Shown here one piece after another: positions 16,200 through 24,990 of a DNA stretch of 64,000 nt. Position 1 is the first letter of the stretch. Each line of letters begins with the position of its first letter. The position numbers and the translations under genes are program-made. The stretch is from Pedomonas mirosovicensis (GTDB lineage: Bacteria > Pseudomonadota > Alphaproteobacteria > Sphingomonadales > Sphingomonadaceae), in NCBI RefSeq assembly GCF_022569295.1, contig NZ_JAKFIA010000001.1:2247001-2311000 (forward strand), written 5' to 3'. The notes beneath the pieces were generated by a model. That model ran no database searches. It saw nothing but the letters and a program-made list of their open reading frames with translations, and was not told where the DNA came from.

Positions 16200-16892
16200 C
16201 TACTGCTGCGTTACCGTGCCGGTGAGGGTGAGCCGGCCCGAGGCCACGTCGGTCACCCGCAGGCAAACGACCGGCGACGACAGGGTGGCGCTGACCAGAA
16301 GCGTCGCGGTCATGCCGTCGTAGCGCAGCCTGCCCGGATCACCGAGCAGCTTGCGCGGCACATCGATTTCCACCTGCGAATTCCCGATGGTGAACGGCAG
16401 GTTGGCCACCTGGGTGAGCACCGGCAGGCCACCGGGCGTGGCGGGCGGCCCCTCCTCCATCGCAAGGCCGAACGGGCCACAGCTCTTGCCGGGCGACACC
16501 ACGAACCAGTGAGGATGCCAGTTGGACGACAGCTGCTTGCCGCCCACGGTTTCCACCAGGTCGGGATGGCTGACCAGACCCAGCACCAGCAGCCCGCGCC
16601 GCGGCGGAAAGCCGACGATGCCGGAATCAAAATTGGTGGGCCACAGGTAGGCGAGCATCTCGCTGCCCGCCAGCTGGCCGGTCGGCATGGGCAGGCGCGC
16701 CCCGGCGGCGCCGCGCACGGTCATGCGGAAGCGCAGCGTCTCGGCATCCGCCGTCACCTCCGCCGTGCGGATATCGAAGGACGGATCAATCGCCTGACTG
16801 TCGGGCGACGTGAGAGCATCGGCCAGGGCAACCCCGCCAAGACCAAGGCCGGTCAGCAGGGCCGCTCCTGTCACAAAGCCATTGGCGCGCAT
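16200..16892 (-). CDS. Exported hypothetical protein
   Basis: A 230-residue protein has an N-terminal signal peptide (MRANGFVTGAALLTGLGLGG ending VALADA). The start at 16892 is preceded by a strong AGGAGAGGTGAG; longer in-frame starts lack this. The mature part is predicted beta-rich, with two Cys (KSCGPFGL and VVCLRVTD) that could form a disulfide, and a conserved-looking SSNWHPHWFVVSPGKSCGPF. I do not recognise the family. It is likely periplasmic or secreted. Its neighbours are a Gln-rich microprotein and the acidic FPASDP protein, all on the same strand but widely spaced. Confidence 0.7.
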   Translation of the reverse strand: MRANGFVTGAALLTGLGLGGVALADALTSPDSQAIDPSFDIRTAEVTADAETLRFRMTVRGAAGARLPMPTGQLAGSEMLAYLWPTNFDSGIVGFPPRRGLLVLGLVSHPDLVETVGGKQLSSNWHPHWFVVSPGKSCGPFGLAMEEGPPATPGGLPVLTQVANLPFTIGNSQVEIDVPRKLLGDPGRLRYDGMTATLLVSATLSSPVVCLRVTDVASGRLTLTGTVTQQ

Positions 16893-17072
16893 GAATCTCA
16901 CCTCTCCTTTCATGGGAATAACGAAAAAGAGGCGCAATTGCTCCGCCCGCGCCGCCCCCTGACCGCAGGCAACCCGAAAGGCCACGCAAAAAATACGGAG
17001 CGACAGACACCGCCCCGTATCGACCGGCCCACCGGGGAGGAAGGCGCGGGTCGCATCAAGGAAAGGAAAGAG

Positions 17073-17100
17073 GCGCGAGGGAGCATCTCCCCCCTCGCGC
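17073..17100 (-). terminator. Possible terminator after the Gln-rich microprotein
   Basis: Arms GCGCGAGGG and CCCTCGCGC pair around a ten-base loop, and the minus-strand continuation is pyrimidine-rich (CTCTTTCCTTTCC) rather than a clean T-run. It is a weak terminator candidate. Confidence 0.4.
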
Positions 17101-17124
17101 GACTGTTTATTCGCCTGCTTCCGC

Positions 17125-17274
17125 CTACTGTTGCTGGCGGTTCTGCTTCTGGCGCTGTTGCTGCTGCTGACGTTGAGGCTGCTGGCGCTGCTGCTGTTGC
17201 TGCTGACGCCCGCCGCGCTGCTCCTGGTTGCTCTGGTCTTGCTGACGCTGGTCGTCCTGGCGTTGATTGGCCAT
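17125..17274 (-). CDS. Gln/Arg-rich microprotein, 49 residues
   Basis: An ATG at 17274, preceded by AGGGAGATGACCC, opens a 49-codon frame ending in TAG. It encodes MANQRQDDQRQQDQSNQEQR followed by near-continuous Gln with Arg, Lys and Asn. Roughly half of the residues are Gln. The strong ribosome-binding site and clean start and stop support translation. Such sequence should be disordered and basic; RNA binding or stress-related roles are possible but unproven. The opposite strand reads as a misleading Leu-rich frame. Confidence 0.6.
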   Translation of the reverse strand: MANQRQDDQRQQDQSNQEQRGGRQQQQQQRQQPQRQQQQQRQKQNRQQQ

Positions 17275-17393
17275 GGGTCATCTCCCTGGTTTCGCTACTC
17301 GGCCCCCGTTGCTGAACGGCGGGCGACAGGGCATGTTCCTGCTATCAGCAAACAGTTCCAGGCGTCCAACAGCGCCTCCCCCGGTGCCCGGTT

Positions 17394-17433
17394 AAAAATC
17401 CGGTGCCGGAGGAATTCCCCGCACCGGATTTTT
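17394..17433. terminator. Hairpin terminator downstream of the PEP-CTERM gene
   Basis: AATCCGGTGC at 17397-17406 pairs perfectly with GCACCGGATT at 17421-17430, with T-runs on both strands. It most likely ends the PEP-CTERM transcript on the minus strand and could work in both directions. Confidence 0.8.
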
Positions 17434-17448
17434 CCTGCCCCCCGAGGA

Positions 17449-18249
17449 TCAGGCCTTGCGGCTGCGCCGGCGCACGACAAAGCCGAGGCCCGCAATGCCA
17501 GCGCCGGCCAGGCCGAGCGCAGCCGGCTCCGGCACCGCCTGCGCGGTGATGAGGATGCCGGTTCGCAAAATGGCTGTCGTGTTTTCCTCCGTCAGGAAAA
17601 ACAGCTCGTTGTCGCCATCGCCATCAAAGTCAGCGAAGAAAATCTGGCCGCCTTCAAACAGCGCCGGATCGAACACGAGGCGCGCCGTATAGAGGATGCC
17701 GTCAAATTCAAAGCTGCCGGCCAGATCTTCTGGGTTCTGCAGAATGAAAACATCGTCGCAGACAGACGCGGACTGGGGAACGGCGCAGGGGCCGACATTC
17801 GTCGTTTCGAGAAAATCGATATCGAAGACCCGCTCGATGTTGAAGCCAACCCCGAGGTTCGGATCGGCCGACTCGAAGGTCGCCATGATTTGCAGCTGTG
17901 CATTGGTGAGGGTTGGCGGCTTGATCGCAAAATTATCATGGGTGAGGGTGATGCCGGGTTGGGGAAGGCCGGAATTGGTGATGATGGGATCGGGCCCGCC
18001 CGCGCCCTCGCTGGTGACAAAACGGGTTACGGACAGGCTGCTGCGGCCGCCCCCGTTGACGGGCGTGCCCCAGCGCAGGGCATCGGTGCTGACGCCAATC
18101 ACGCGGTCAACCCCGCCGGGGGACCAGCTGGTCCACTCGGCCTGCACCGAGTAATCCCATTGATTGATAAGTACGGCATGAGCCATTCCAGGAACGGCAG
18201 CGCACAAGCCGGCAACCGCCGCACTCAAAAACATTTTCTTTAATTTCAT
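17449..18249 (-). CDS. THxN-type PEP-CTERM exported protein
   Basis: This 266-residue protein has a signal peptide (MKLKKMFLSAAVAGLCAAVP ending GMAHA) and a C-terminal PEP-CTERM sorting signal at residues 239-266: VPEP, a Gly/Ala-rich transmembrane helix, and a basic tail RRRSRKA. The motif LTHDNFAI in the middle fits the THxN subfamily of PEP-CTERM proteins. Two Cys (VGPCAVPQSASVC) may form a disulfide, and FADFDGDGDNELFF is an acidic, possibly Ca-binding loop. Exosortase would cleave it and move it to the surface, often with exopolysaccharide. No exosortase gene lies in this window. Confidence 0.88.
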   Translation of the reverse strand: MKLKKMFLSAAVAGLCAAVPGMAHAVLINQWDYSVQAEWTSWSPGGVDRVIGVSTDALRWGTPVNGGGRSSLSVTRFVTSEGAGGPDPIITNSGLPQPGITLTHDNFAIKPPTLTNAQLQIMATFESADPNLGVGFNIERVFDIDFLETTNVGPCAVPQSASVCDDVFILQNPEDLAGSFEFDGILYTARLVFDPALFEGGQIFFADFDGDGDNELFFLTEENTTAILRTGILITAQAVPEPAALGLAGAGIAGLGFVVRRRSRKA

Positions 18250-18500
18250 CTTTTTCTCCCAGGTTACCCGTTCGGGGTGCCTGTTGTTTTTTTGGTGACG
18301 GGAGAAGAGAGCAACGAACGTGCCAGATTGGAAAAGGCTGGAAATTCAATCGTTCCGCCTGCACACAAATATGACTGCCGCGTAATGGTGTAAGCCTGCC
18401 CGACGCCCCTGAAACAATCAGCTTCAAGACAGGCGGACTCGGCAGAGAAATTCTCAAGGGGCGCAGGCGCTTACGCCGCGCCATTTGATATCAACAAATG
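18250..18500. other. Intergenic region upstream of the PEP-CTERM gene
   Basis: No gene is supported here. The space between the PEP-CTERM start and the btuB terminator holds the presumed PEP-CTERM promoter; a minus-strand open frame over it lacks protein-like features. Confidence 0.4.
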
Positions 18501-18532
18501 AAAAAGGCGCAGGAGCCCGAGGCCCCTGCGCC
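18501..18532 (-). terminator. Intrinsic terminator after btuB
   Basis: On the minus strand, arms GGCGCAGGGGCC and GCTCCTGCGCC form a strong hairpin followed by TTTTTC, about 20 bases past the btuB stop. Confidence 0.85.
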
Positions 18533-18552
18533 CTGAAAAACAGTACGCTTTT

Positions 18553-20463
18553 TTAATAACGAGCGCTGAGGCCGATGAACGCACCGCGCCCGAGGGTGCC
18601 GTAACCGCTGACGACCTCGTAGTCGGCATCGAACACGTTATCGACGCGGCCGTAGACCTCCAACCCCGGCAGGATGGCGTAGCCCGCGCGCAGGTCGACC
18701 AGCGTGTAGCCTTCCAGCCGGTTGACCTCGCCCGCGGAATCATAGCTGTCGCCGGTGAGGGTGAGGCTGGCCGAGAAATTCAGCTTCTCAGTCGCCGCCC
18801 AGTTCACCGAGGTCTGGAAGCTGTCGCGGGCGCGGCGGGCAAGGTCGGTGTCCGTCACCTCGTTCAGCGGCTCAAGCCAGGTGTAGTTGGCGCGGATGAC
18901 CAGCGGGTCGATGGGCTGCAGCAGCAGGCCCAGCTCGACGCCCTTGAACGAGGCGCGGGCCACGTTGTCGTAATAGCCCCAGCGGCCGTCGGCGCACATG
19001 GGGTCGCCCGTGGTGCAGTTCACATAATCGATCTGGTTTTTCAGCTTCTGCTGGAAGTAGGTGCCGCTCACGCGGATGCGCCCCTCGACGAAGCCCTGAT
19101 CGAAGCCCACTTCCCAGCCCTTGCTGGTTTCGGCGTCCAGATCCTCGTTCCCGTAGACGCTGTAGAGCTGATAAAGGCTCGGGGCCTTGAAACCCTCGCC
19201 CCAGTTGGCGCGCAGCAGCGTGTCGGTCTCCTCGATGCGGTAGGCCCCGGCGACGCGGAAGGTGGCGTGATCGCCAAAGGTGTCGTGGTCGTCATACCGC
19301 GCGCCCGCCGTCAGGGTGAGGCGCTCGAACAGCGTGGTCTGGCCCTGGGCGTAGAGGCTGTGAATGTCCACGTTCGCCCGCAGGGGCGCGGCATCGCCCA
19401 GCGCGATGTTGCGGATCTTGGTGCGCTCCGTCTCCGCGCCGAAGGTGATTTCCGTCGCCGGGCCCGCGCGCACCGTGCCCTGGTATTCGAAACGGCGGGT
19501 CTGGCCGCGCGTGTCGTTGGTCTTGAGGTCGGCGTCATAATCGGCGCGGTCCGTGCGGCTGTAACCCACCGCGAGGCGGTTGGAGAACGCGCCGCCAAGG
19601 GCATCGACGGTGACGCCCGCATAGCCGGAGTAGAGGGTGTTGGTGCTGTTGTTCTGCGTGTCGGCGAACATGTAGAGCGGCGGCGGGAAGCCGTCGTAGT
19701 CCGCCCGGCCGCGATTGTAGAGGCCCTTCAGGTCCAGCCGCACGTTGTCCGCCAGCCGCGCGCCCACGCTGCCGAGCACGGACCAGTTGCGGTAGCCGTC
19801 CTTCTCGGTGTTGCCGTCGTCCTTGTCGGCGGCGGAAATGCCGTCCGTGTCGTAGAAGCTGGCGGTCAGGGAGCCGGTGACGGCCTCGGTGCCGCCGGAG
19901 ACGGTGCCCGCCGCGCGCCAGCTGTCGAAGCTGCCGCCCTCGACCAGCCCTTCGGCGTGCAGGCCGGGCTGGCCGGAGGTGGTGATGATGTTGATGACGC
20001 CGCCGATGGCGTGGCTGCCATAGAGCGTGGACTGGGGCCCGCGCAGCACCTCGACGCGCTCGATGCCGGTGGTGACGATATCGGTGAGGTGGGCGGTGCC
20101 GGCCGGCGTCGAGGGGTCGTTGATGCGGACGCCATCGACAAGAACCACCGTTTCCTCGCCGCCGACGCCGCGCAGAAACAGGGACGTTTGCGCGCCGGGC
20201 CCGCCGCTGCGGACGACGGTGACGCCCGGCACCTCGCGCAGCACGTCGGTAAGCATGGTTTTGCGGGTGGCCTTGATGTCCTCGGCGGTGAGGACGGAGA
20301 CCGACGTGCCGGTAACGCCCAGGCTCTGTTCCGTGCGGGTGGCGGAGACGATGATCTGGTCCAGCGGGTTGACGGGTTCCAGGGCGAACGCGGGCTGGGC
20401 CGCGAAATTCAGCGCTATGGCCGCGGTAACAAGAAAGAGACGATTTACGTGGCAGGGCGACAT
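18553..20463 (-). CDS. btuB: TonB-dependent vitamin B12 receptor
   Basis: A 636-residue outer-membrane receptor has a signal peptide (ending QPAFA), a TonB box-like QIIVSATR near residue 36 and a plug domain. The plug shows MLTDVLREVPGVTVVRSGGP, VVLVDGVRINDPSTPAGTAH and ERVEVLRGPQSTLYGSHAIG, and a barrel follows. Its closest resemblance is to BtuB. A cobalamin riboswitch lies directly upstream on the same strand, making B12 the likely ligand. The ATG at 20463 follows GGGAGG by six bases; the longer frame to 20865 would run through the riboswitch. It cooperates with the btuFCD operon at 12441-15207. Confidence 0.92.
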   Translation of the reverse strand: MSPCHVNRLFLVTAAIALNFAAQPAFALEPVNPLDQIIVSATRTEQSLGVTGTSVSVLTAEDIKATRKTMLTDVLREVPGVTVVRSGGPGAQTSLFLRGVGGEETVVLVDGVRINDPSTPAGTAHLTDIVTTGIERVEVLRGPQSTLYGSHAIGGVINIITTSGQPGLHAEGLVEGGSFDSWRAAGTVSGGTEAVTGSLTASFYDTDGISAADKDDGNTEKDGYRNWSVLGSVGARLADNVRLDLKGLYNRGRADYDGFPPPLYMFADTQNNSTNTLYSGYAGVTVDALGGAFSNRLAVGYSRTDRADYDADLKTNDTRGQTRRFEYQGTVRAGPATEITFGAETERTKIRNIALGDAAPLRANVDIHSLYAQGQTTLFERLTLTAGARYDDHDTFGDHATFRVAGAYRIEETDTLLRANWGEGFKAPSLYQLYSVYGNEDLDAETSKGWEVGFDQGFVEGRIRVSGTYFQQKLKNQIDYVNCTTGDPMCADGRWGYYDNVARASFKGVELGLLLQPIDPLVIRANYTWLEPLNEVTDTDLARRARDSFQTSVNWAATEKLNFSASLTLTGDSYDSAGEVNRLEGYTLVDLRAGYAILPGLEVYGRVDNVFDADYEVVSGYGTLGRGAFIGLSARY

Positions 20464-20649
20464 GCCTGACCTCCCAAACGCAAGCAGGTTCCAGTCTGTC
20501 AGGGAGAGCCGGCCGGCTGGCCACAGGCGGACAGGCGATGATATCGCGCAGCCCCCGCTCCGGCATCCGGCGCAGCAACCCTGACGGTTGATGTCGCCGT
20601 TCCGGAAGAACCCGTCGCACACCGCTCGACCCGGCAGCATGCAAGGCGA

Positions 20650-20835
20650 CGACAACAGGCAGGTCTCCTGGCTTCCGGGTCTGCGCGCACGCCTTCCGCC
20701 TTCCCAGTTTCCCAGTGGCTTCAATCGAAGGCGGCGCTCGCCGGTTACAGTTGCGGGGACAGCCGTGGCCTGGGGGCAAGCCCTTGCACCACATTCCCCT
20801 TTTAACCCCCTTTCGGGGGGCCTGTTGCGGGGGTG
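20650..20835 (-). promoter_or_regulatory. Cobalamin riboswitch upstream of btuB
   Basis: On the minus strand the conserved blocks appear in order: a GGGAAT segment, the B12 box GCTGTCCCCGCAACTGTAAC (about 20740-20765), GCCACTGGGAAAC, GGGAAGG and AGCCAGGAGACC (20662-20673). The 3' end lies about 190 bases before the btuB ATG, leaving room for an expression platform. Confidence 0.93.
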
Positions 20836-21115
20836 AGGGCTAGTGCGGCGCGCAAGGCCCGTCAAGCCCCCATCGCAGCAAGGGCCGGGAACAGGCGCGC
20901 AAGTAAGACCTCAGCAAACTGGACTTTTTCGCGCGGCGCGCCAGATTGCCCGAAAGAGAAAAGAACAACACGCAAGGACTACCGTGCTTCATGCTTCCTC
21001 AGGCGCACGCCGCACCTCGCATAGCGCCCAGCCGCAACTGGAGTTCACCCTTCCCGCCCCCCGCAAGTCCGCACAGGCCGCGCCCGACCGGCCAGCGCAG
21101 GAAAACGACAGGCCA

Positions 21116-21520
21116 ATGACCGACGACAGCGACGACGATGACTCGCCGGTCTTCGCACTGGTGAAGGAAAGCGGCATCGACGGCGTAAAACGCACTCTTT
21201 ATCTGGTGCTGGAGACGACGCAGGGAGAGCTGTTCCGGCTGGACTTCACCCCAGGGTGCGTTCCGCTGGCGGTGGCCGCCCTCTCCGCCGAGCTGGGCTT
21301 CCTGCAGCGCCAGCAGGCGGACAGCGCCATGCCCGTGCAGCCGATCATCGCCGATGCCTGTCAGCTGGGGGAAACGGCGGACGGCAGCCCCGCCCTCATC
21401 GCCACCATGGAAGGCGGCGGTGAGCTGCCCCTGCAGGCGAGCCTCAAGACCCTGCAGCGGCTGGCCAAGGACATCGAGGCCTATATGCGCGTGAAAGCCC
21501 CCGGCCCCGCCCGGCCATAA
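21116..21520 (+). CDS. Hypothetical protein, 134 residues
   Basis: The ATG at 21116 opens MTDDSDDDDSPVFALVKESG, followed by an alternating hydrophobic pattern (RTLYLVLETTQGELFRLDF) and an amphipathic C-terminal helix (LQRLAKDIEAYMRV). It has no signal peptide and is acidic at the N-terminus. The frame is open further upstream, but that part is Arg-rich and not protein-like. I do not recognise a family. It is convergent with the patatin gene and preceded by about 280 bases with no other feature after the btuB riboswitch. Confidence 0.55.
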   Translation: MTDDSDDDDSPVFALVKESGIDGVKRTLYLVLETTQGELFRLDFTPGCVPLAVAALSAELGFLQRQQADSAMPVQPIIADACQLGETADGSPALIATMEGGGELPLQASLKTLQRLAKDIEAYMRVKAPGPARP

Positions 21521-21655
21521 GGCCACTTCCAGCGGGCGCGACCGTTCGTGAAGAGCGCGGCCGGGTATGCGTGGAGGAAGCCCAAGGGGAAGCCTGGCGC
21601 TTGTGCGCCTGCGCGCACGCCCCCTGCCAATCAAAACTTCCCTGCCTGAAATCTG

Positions 21656-23569
21656 TTAGAAAATCGGCACGATGCGGGCCTGCGGCAGCGGGGTTGGCGC
21701 GCCCTCCGTCAGGTCCTGCGCGGCGGTGCTCCAGGTTTGCGCCTCGGCGCAGATCTTCTGCAGGCGGCGCAATGCCTCATCGGCCTGAACGGCGGTGAAG
21801 CCGTAGGGCTCGCCGCTGGGCGCGCCGCTCCACATGCGCGCATAGGCGTGCCGGTTGGCGTCGGTCAGCGGCGGCGCCAGGCCCTCGGCGAAGGTGATGG
21901 TGAACCGCTCGATCGCCGAGGCGGCATTCCGGTAGCGGATCCAGAAATGGGCGTCGAAATCGAAATCCTCCACAAGCGTTTCGCCCGCCTTCGCCCCCTT
22001 GCCCGCCACCCGCCGCAGAACCTCGCCGGGCATGTCGAGCTTCATCCCGCCTTCATCCGCCGCCAGCGCGATGCGAACAACGCGGTCGCGGTGGCCGGGC
22101 GCGCGCGCCTGCAACAGGTCGCGCCAGTTCTGCATGGTGGCGATGATGGCGAACAGGAAGCTGGAGAGGTCCGCGAGGCCGCCCTTGCCGGTGATGGACC
22201 GGTAGCGCGGGGCCCGCCCCTCCCGCGTGCTGCGCGGCAGCGTGACCACCTGCTCCGGCGGCGGGTTTTGATCCGGATAGACCAGATCGATCGCGAAGGT
22301 GGGCCAGCGCGGCAGCGGCGCGTCAAACAGGTGAACGGGGAAGTTGCTGGCCGCGCCGCCATCGGTGAACCAACAGACGCGGAAGTCATTCTCCGAGATG
22401 GGGCAGGCGTCAATATCGATCAGCGCGCCATCCTCCGCGCCGCCGAGCGCCAGCGCGTCAACGCTCTCGACGAAGCGCGGGCGGTCGTGCAGCCCGGCGC
22501 GGGGATGCGCCCGCCCTTCGGCGCGCAGGCGCTGCCAGTCCAGCTCATAAAGGGGAACGGCGCTGATGAGCAGCGGAAAGCTGAGGCTCATGCGCGCGGC
22601 GACCACGATGGGCAGCGCGCCGTCCTTCGGCAGTTCATAGAAGATCGGGTTGGCGCGGGGGTAATGGCAGGGGGCGTGGGCCTTCATCCAGGCAACGACC
22701 GGCGCCGGGAAGAGGCGCAGAAACTCATCCTCCCGAAACCACAGGCGGCCCTGGACGAACGGAATGGTGCGCGGCTCGGAATGGGAGACGTTGGTGGTGA
22801 TGATTTGCAAATCGAGCGTGCGGGGCCCCTCGGGCTCGCCTGCATAGCGCGGCGCGTCCCACAGATCCCGGAACACCACGGGCCGGCCATCCGGGTCCTC
22901 AAGGCCCGCCACCTGGCGGATGGTCTCGTGCATCCATTCAGTGAGCGCGGGGGTGGAGAAACCCGGCTGCCGGGTGCCGGGGCACAGGCCGAGAAAGTTA
23001 GAGGCGGCCGCAGCGCCCAGCGCCTGGATCGACCGCCAGCCCCCCACGGCCAGCGCGCAGACGAGCGCCGGCAGCAGCGCGGCGACAAGGCCGCCGACGC
23101 CATCGATGCCGTAGCCCAGCCCCAGCAGCAGGAAGAGCGTGAGCAGCATGGAAAAGGGCGCCATGCGGACAAGCGCCAGCAACACCTCCAGCGCCACGCG
23201 CGCCCGGCCGGGCTTGGCGGCGAGCGCAACGATCAGCCGGTAGGCGGCGCGGCCATTCCAGGCAGGCTGGAACAGGCCGTAGATGAAGCCCCGGCGCGTC
23301 AGCTGCCCGGCGACCAGCTCCAGCCCCGCCATGCCGATGTGCGGCTTGCTGTGACAGGCGGGCTCCAGCGCCCGGCGCCGCTCGCCCAGCGCTGCCGCCG
23401 CGCAGATGGCCGCCGCAATGGCGCCCGCCGACGTGCCGCCGATATTCTTGAAGCGGTACTTGCGGGCCAGCGCCAGCACCGCGTTGGGATAGACCAAGCC
23501 GCTGGTGATGCCGCCCTTCATCACGAGATCGCAGTAGCCTTGCGACCCGGTCTCCGTCTCCCCGGCCAT
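21656..23569 (-). CDS. Patatin-like phospholipase with internal membrane segments
   Basis: The 637-residue protein shows the patatin catalytic dyad. The nucleophile is S47 in IGGTSAGAIAA, preceded by the oxyanion glycines in VMKGGITSGLVYP, and the catalytic Asp sits in WFTDGGAASNFP near residue 403. Two hydrophobic segments (about residues 138-153 and 158-177) split the fold and could anchor it to the membrane. Patatins hydrolyse phospholipid acyl esters. It stands alone, convergent with an unknown small gene and divergent from a diguanylate cyclase; no nucleotide cyclase of CBASS type is adjacent, so an immune role is not indicated. Confidence 0.85.
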   Translation of the reverse strand: MAGETETGSQGYCDLVMKGGITSGLVYPNAVLALARKYRFKNIGGTSAGAIAAAICAAAALGERRRALEPACHSKPHIGMAGLELVAGQLTRRGFIYGLFQPAWNGRAAYRLIVALAAKPGRARVALEVLLALVRMAPFSMLLTLFLLLGLGYGIDGVGGLVAALLPALVCALAVGGWRSIQALGAAAASNFLGLCPGTRQPGFSTPALTEWMHETIRQVAGLEDPDGRPVVFRDLWDAPRYAGEPEGPRTLDLQIITTNVSHSEPRTIPFVQGRLWFREDEFLRLFPAPVVAWMKAHAPCHYPRANPIFYELPKDGALPIVVAARMSLSFPLLISAVPLYELDWQRLRAEGRAHPRAGLHDRPRFVESVDALALGGAEDGALIDIDACPISENDFRVCWFTDGGAASNFPVHLFDAPLPRWPTFAIDLVYPDQNPPPEQVVTLPRSTREGRAPRYRSITGKGGLADLSSFLFAIIATMQNWRDLLQARAPGHRDRVVRIALAADEGGMKLDMPGEVLRRVAGKGAKAGETLVEDFDFDAHFWIRYRNAASAIERFTITFAEGLAPPLTDANRHAYARMWSGAPSGEPYGFTAVQADEALRRLQKICAEAQTWSTAAQDLTEGAPTPLPQARIVPIF

Positions 23570-23799
23570 GCCGTGCCTCCGCCCGCTGGTGCCGCCAGCT
23601 AATCCTTATAGCATAGCCGCATGACGGTTCATCATCGGCATGGGCGAAGACGTGGCGCATAGACGGCCTGGAACAGGTGGGGCTGCGCCCTCTTCCGCGT
23701 GGGCGAGCGGTTATTCTGTCGCAATGGAATTTCAGGAATTCGCTTTTAAGACTAACCGCAGCCTGTAATAGTTGCTTTGAGAAATGAGCTCGTCCGCTG

Positions 23800-24984
23800 A
23801 TGCCGCTTGATCCGCTCTCCCTGTTTACGGCCTCCTTGCTGGTGCTGCTCCTCGTCAGCAGCCTGCTTCTGCTTGCGTGGCTGCAAAACCGGCAGGTGCA
23901 GGCCCTGGCCTGGTGGAGCCTCGCCTTCCTGCTGGCAGGGCTTGGCTTCACGGGAGCGCTGATGGGCGCGGACAGCGCGCACAGCCTCGTCCGGGAAGTG
24001 GGCAACGCCGCCATCCTGCTGGGCTATGGCCTGTCGCTGAAGGCATCCCGGCAGTTCAACCAGCGCGCCACGCCCGTGGCCATCACGCTGGGCGGCAGCT
24101 TCATCTGGCTGTTCGCCTGCTGGGTCATCAACATCCCCTTCTCCCTCCGCCTGGAACTCGCCTCCCTGCTGTGCGGTGGCTACACCTTCGCCATGGCCTA
24201 CGAGCTGTGGTTCGGCGCGCGCGAGCGGCTGATCTCCCAGCGCACCGCCGCCCTGCTGTGCGGCCTGCACGGCTTCTATTTCATCCTGCGGATCATCACC
24301 GGCCCGACGCTCCAGCGCACCATCCAATGGGTGGAGCAGTTGGACACCACCTGGGCACTCATCATGTCGATCGAGACGCTGGTCTACGCCACCAGCTTCG
24401 GCTTTCTCATCGTCTCCATGGCCAAGGAGCAGATCGAGGCCCGCCACCGCCGCGCCGCCCTGCAGGACCCGCTGACCGGCATCGCCAACCGCCGCGCCTT
24501 CAAGGAACAGGCGGAACAGCGCCTCGCCCGCAACCAGGCCCTGGGACGGCACAGCAGCGTCATGCTGTTCGACCTCGACCACTTCAAGGCCATCAACGAC
24601 GGCCACGGCCACGATGCGGGCGACCAGGTGCTCATCGGTTTCTGCGAACTGGTGGAGGGATTGCTGGACCCGGATACCCTGTTCTGCCGCATGGGCGGAG
24701 AGGAATTCGCCGCCTTCCTGTCCGGGGAGGACCCGAACCGGGCCCTGACGCTCGCCGAGCGCATCCGCGCCGCCCTTGAAGACGGCGGCATGAAGGCGAA
24801 CCAGCAGCATATTGCCGCCACCGTGAGCATCGGCATCGTTATCAGCCGCGATGCGGCCATATCCTTGCGCGACCTGCTGGCCCACGCCGACGCCGCGCTC
24901 TACGAGGCCAAGGCCGGCGGCCGCAACCGGGTGGCCGTCTACTGCGCCGACCGCAACAAGGCGACCAGCCTGCAGGTGGCATAG
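23800..24984 (+). CDS. Membrane-bound diguanylate cyclase (GGDEF)
   Basis: This 394-residue protein has about seven transmembrane helices (residues 5-205) and a C-terminal GGDEF domain: DPLTGIANRRAFKEQAEQRL, MLFDLDHFKAINDGHGHDAG, then the active-site GGEEF at residues 299-303 and LLAHADAALYEAKAGGRNRV. It should make cyclic di-GMP from two GTP in response to a membrane signal. The RxxD inhibitory site expected just upstream of GGEEF is not visible (DPDTLFCRM), so feedback inhibition may be absent. No EAL domain is fused. Confidence 0.92.
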   Translation: MPLDPLSLFTASLLVLLLVSSLLLLAWLQNRQVQALAWWSLAFLLAGLGFTGALMGADSAHSLVREVGNAAILLGYGLSLKASRQFNQRATPVAITLGGSFIWLFACWVINIPFSLRLELASLLCGGYTFAMAYELWFGARERLISQRTAALLCGLHGFYFILRIITGPTLQRTIQWVEQLDTTWALIMSIETLVYATSFGFLIVSMAKEQIEARHRRAALQDPLTGIANRRAFKEQAEQRLARNQALGRHSSVMLFDLDHFKAINDGHGHDAGDQVLIGFCELVEGLLDPDTLFCRMGGEEFAAFLSGEDPNRALTLAERIRAALEDGGMKANQQHIAATVSIGIVISRDAAISLRDLLAHADAALYEAKAGGRNRVAVYCADRNKATSLQVA

Positions 24985-24990
24985 AACCGG

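Noticed and set aside
17131-18243. Plus-strand Leu-rich frame over the Gln-rich microprotein and PEP-CTERM gene
   Set aside because: It is the mirror image of CAG/CAA codons and of the PEP-CTERM gene, with no coherent membrane protein pattern beyond the first 40 codons.
21656-23569. CBASS-type antiphage effector for the patatin gene
   Set aside because: No oligonucleotide cyclase (CD-NTase) or associated genes are adjacent; the neighbouring GGDEF protein is an ordinary diguanylate cyclase and is divergent.
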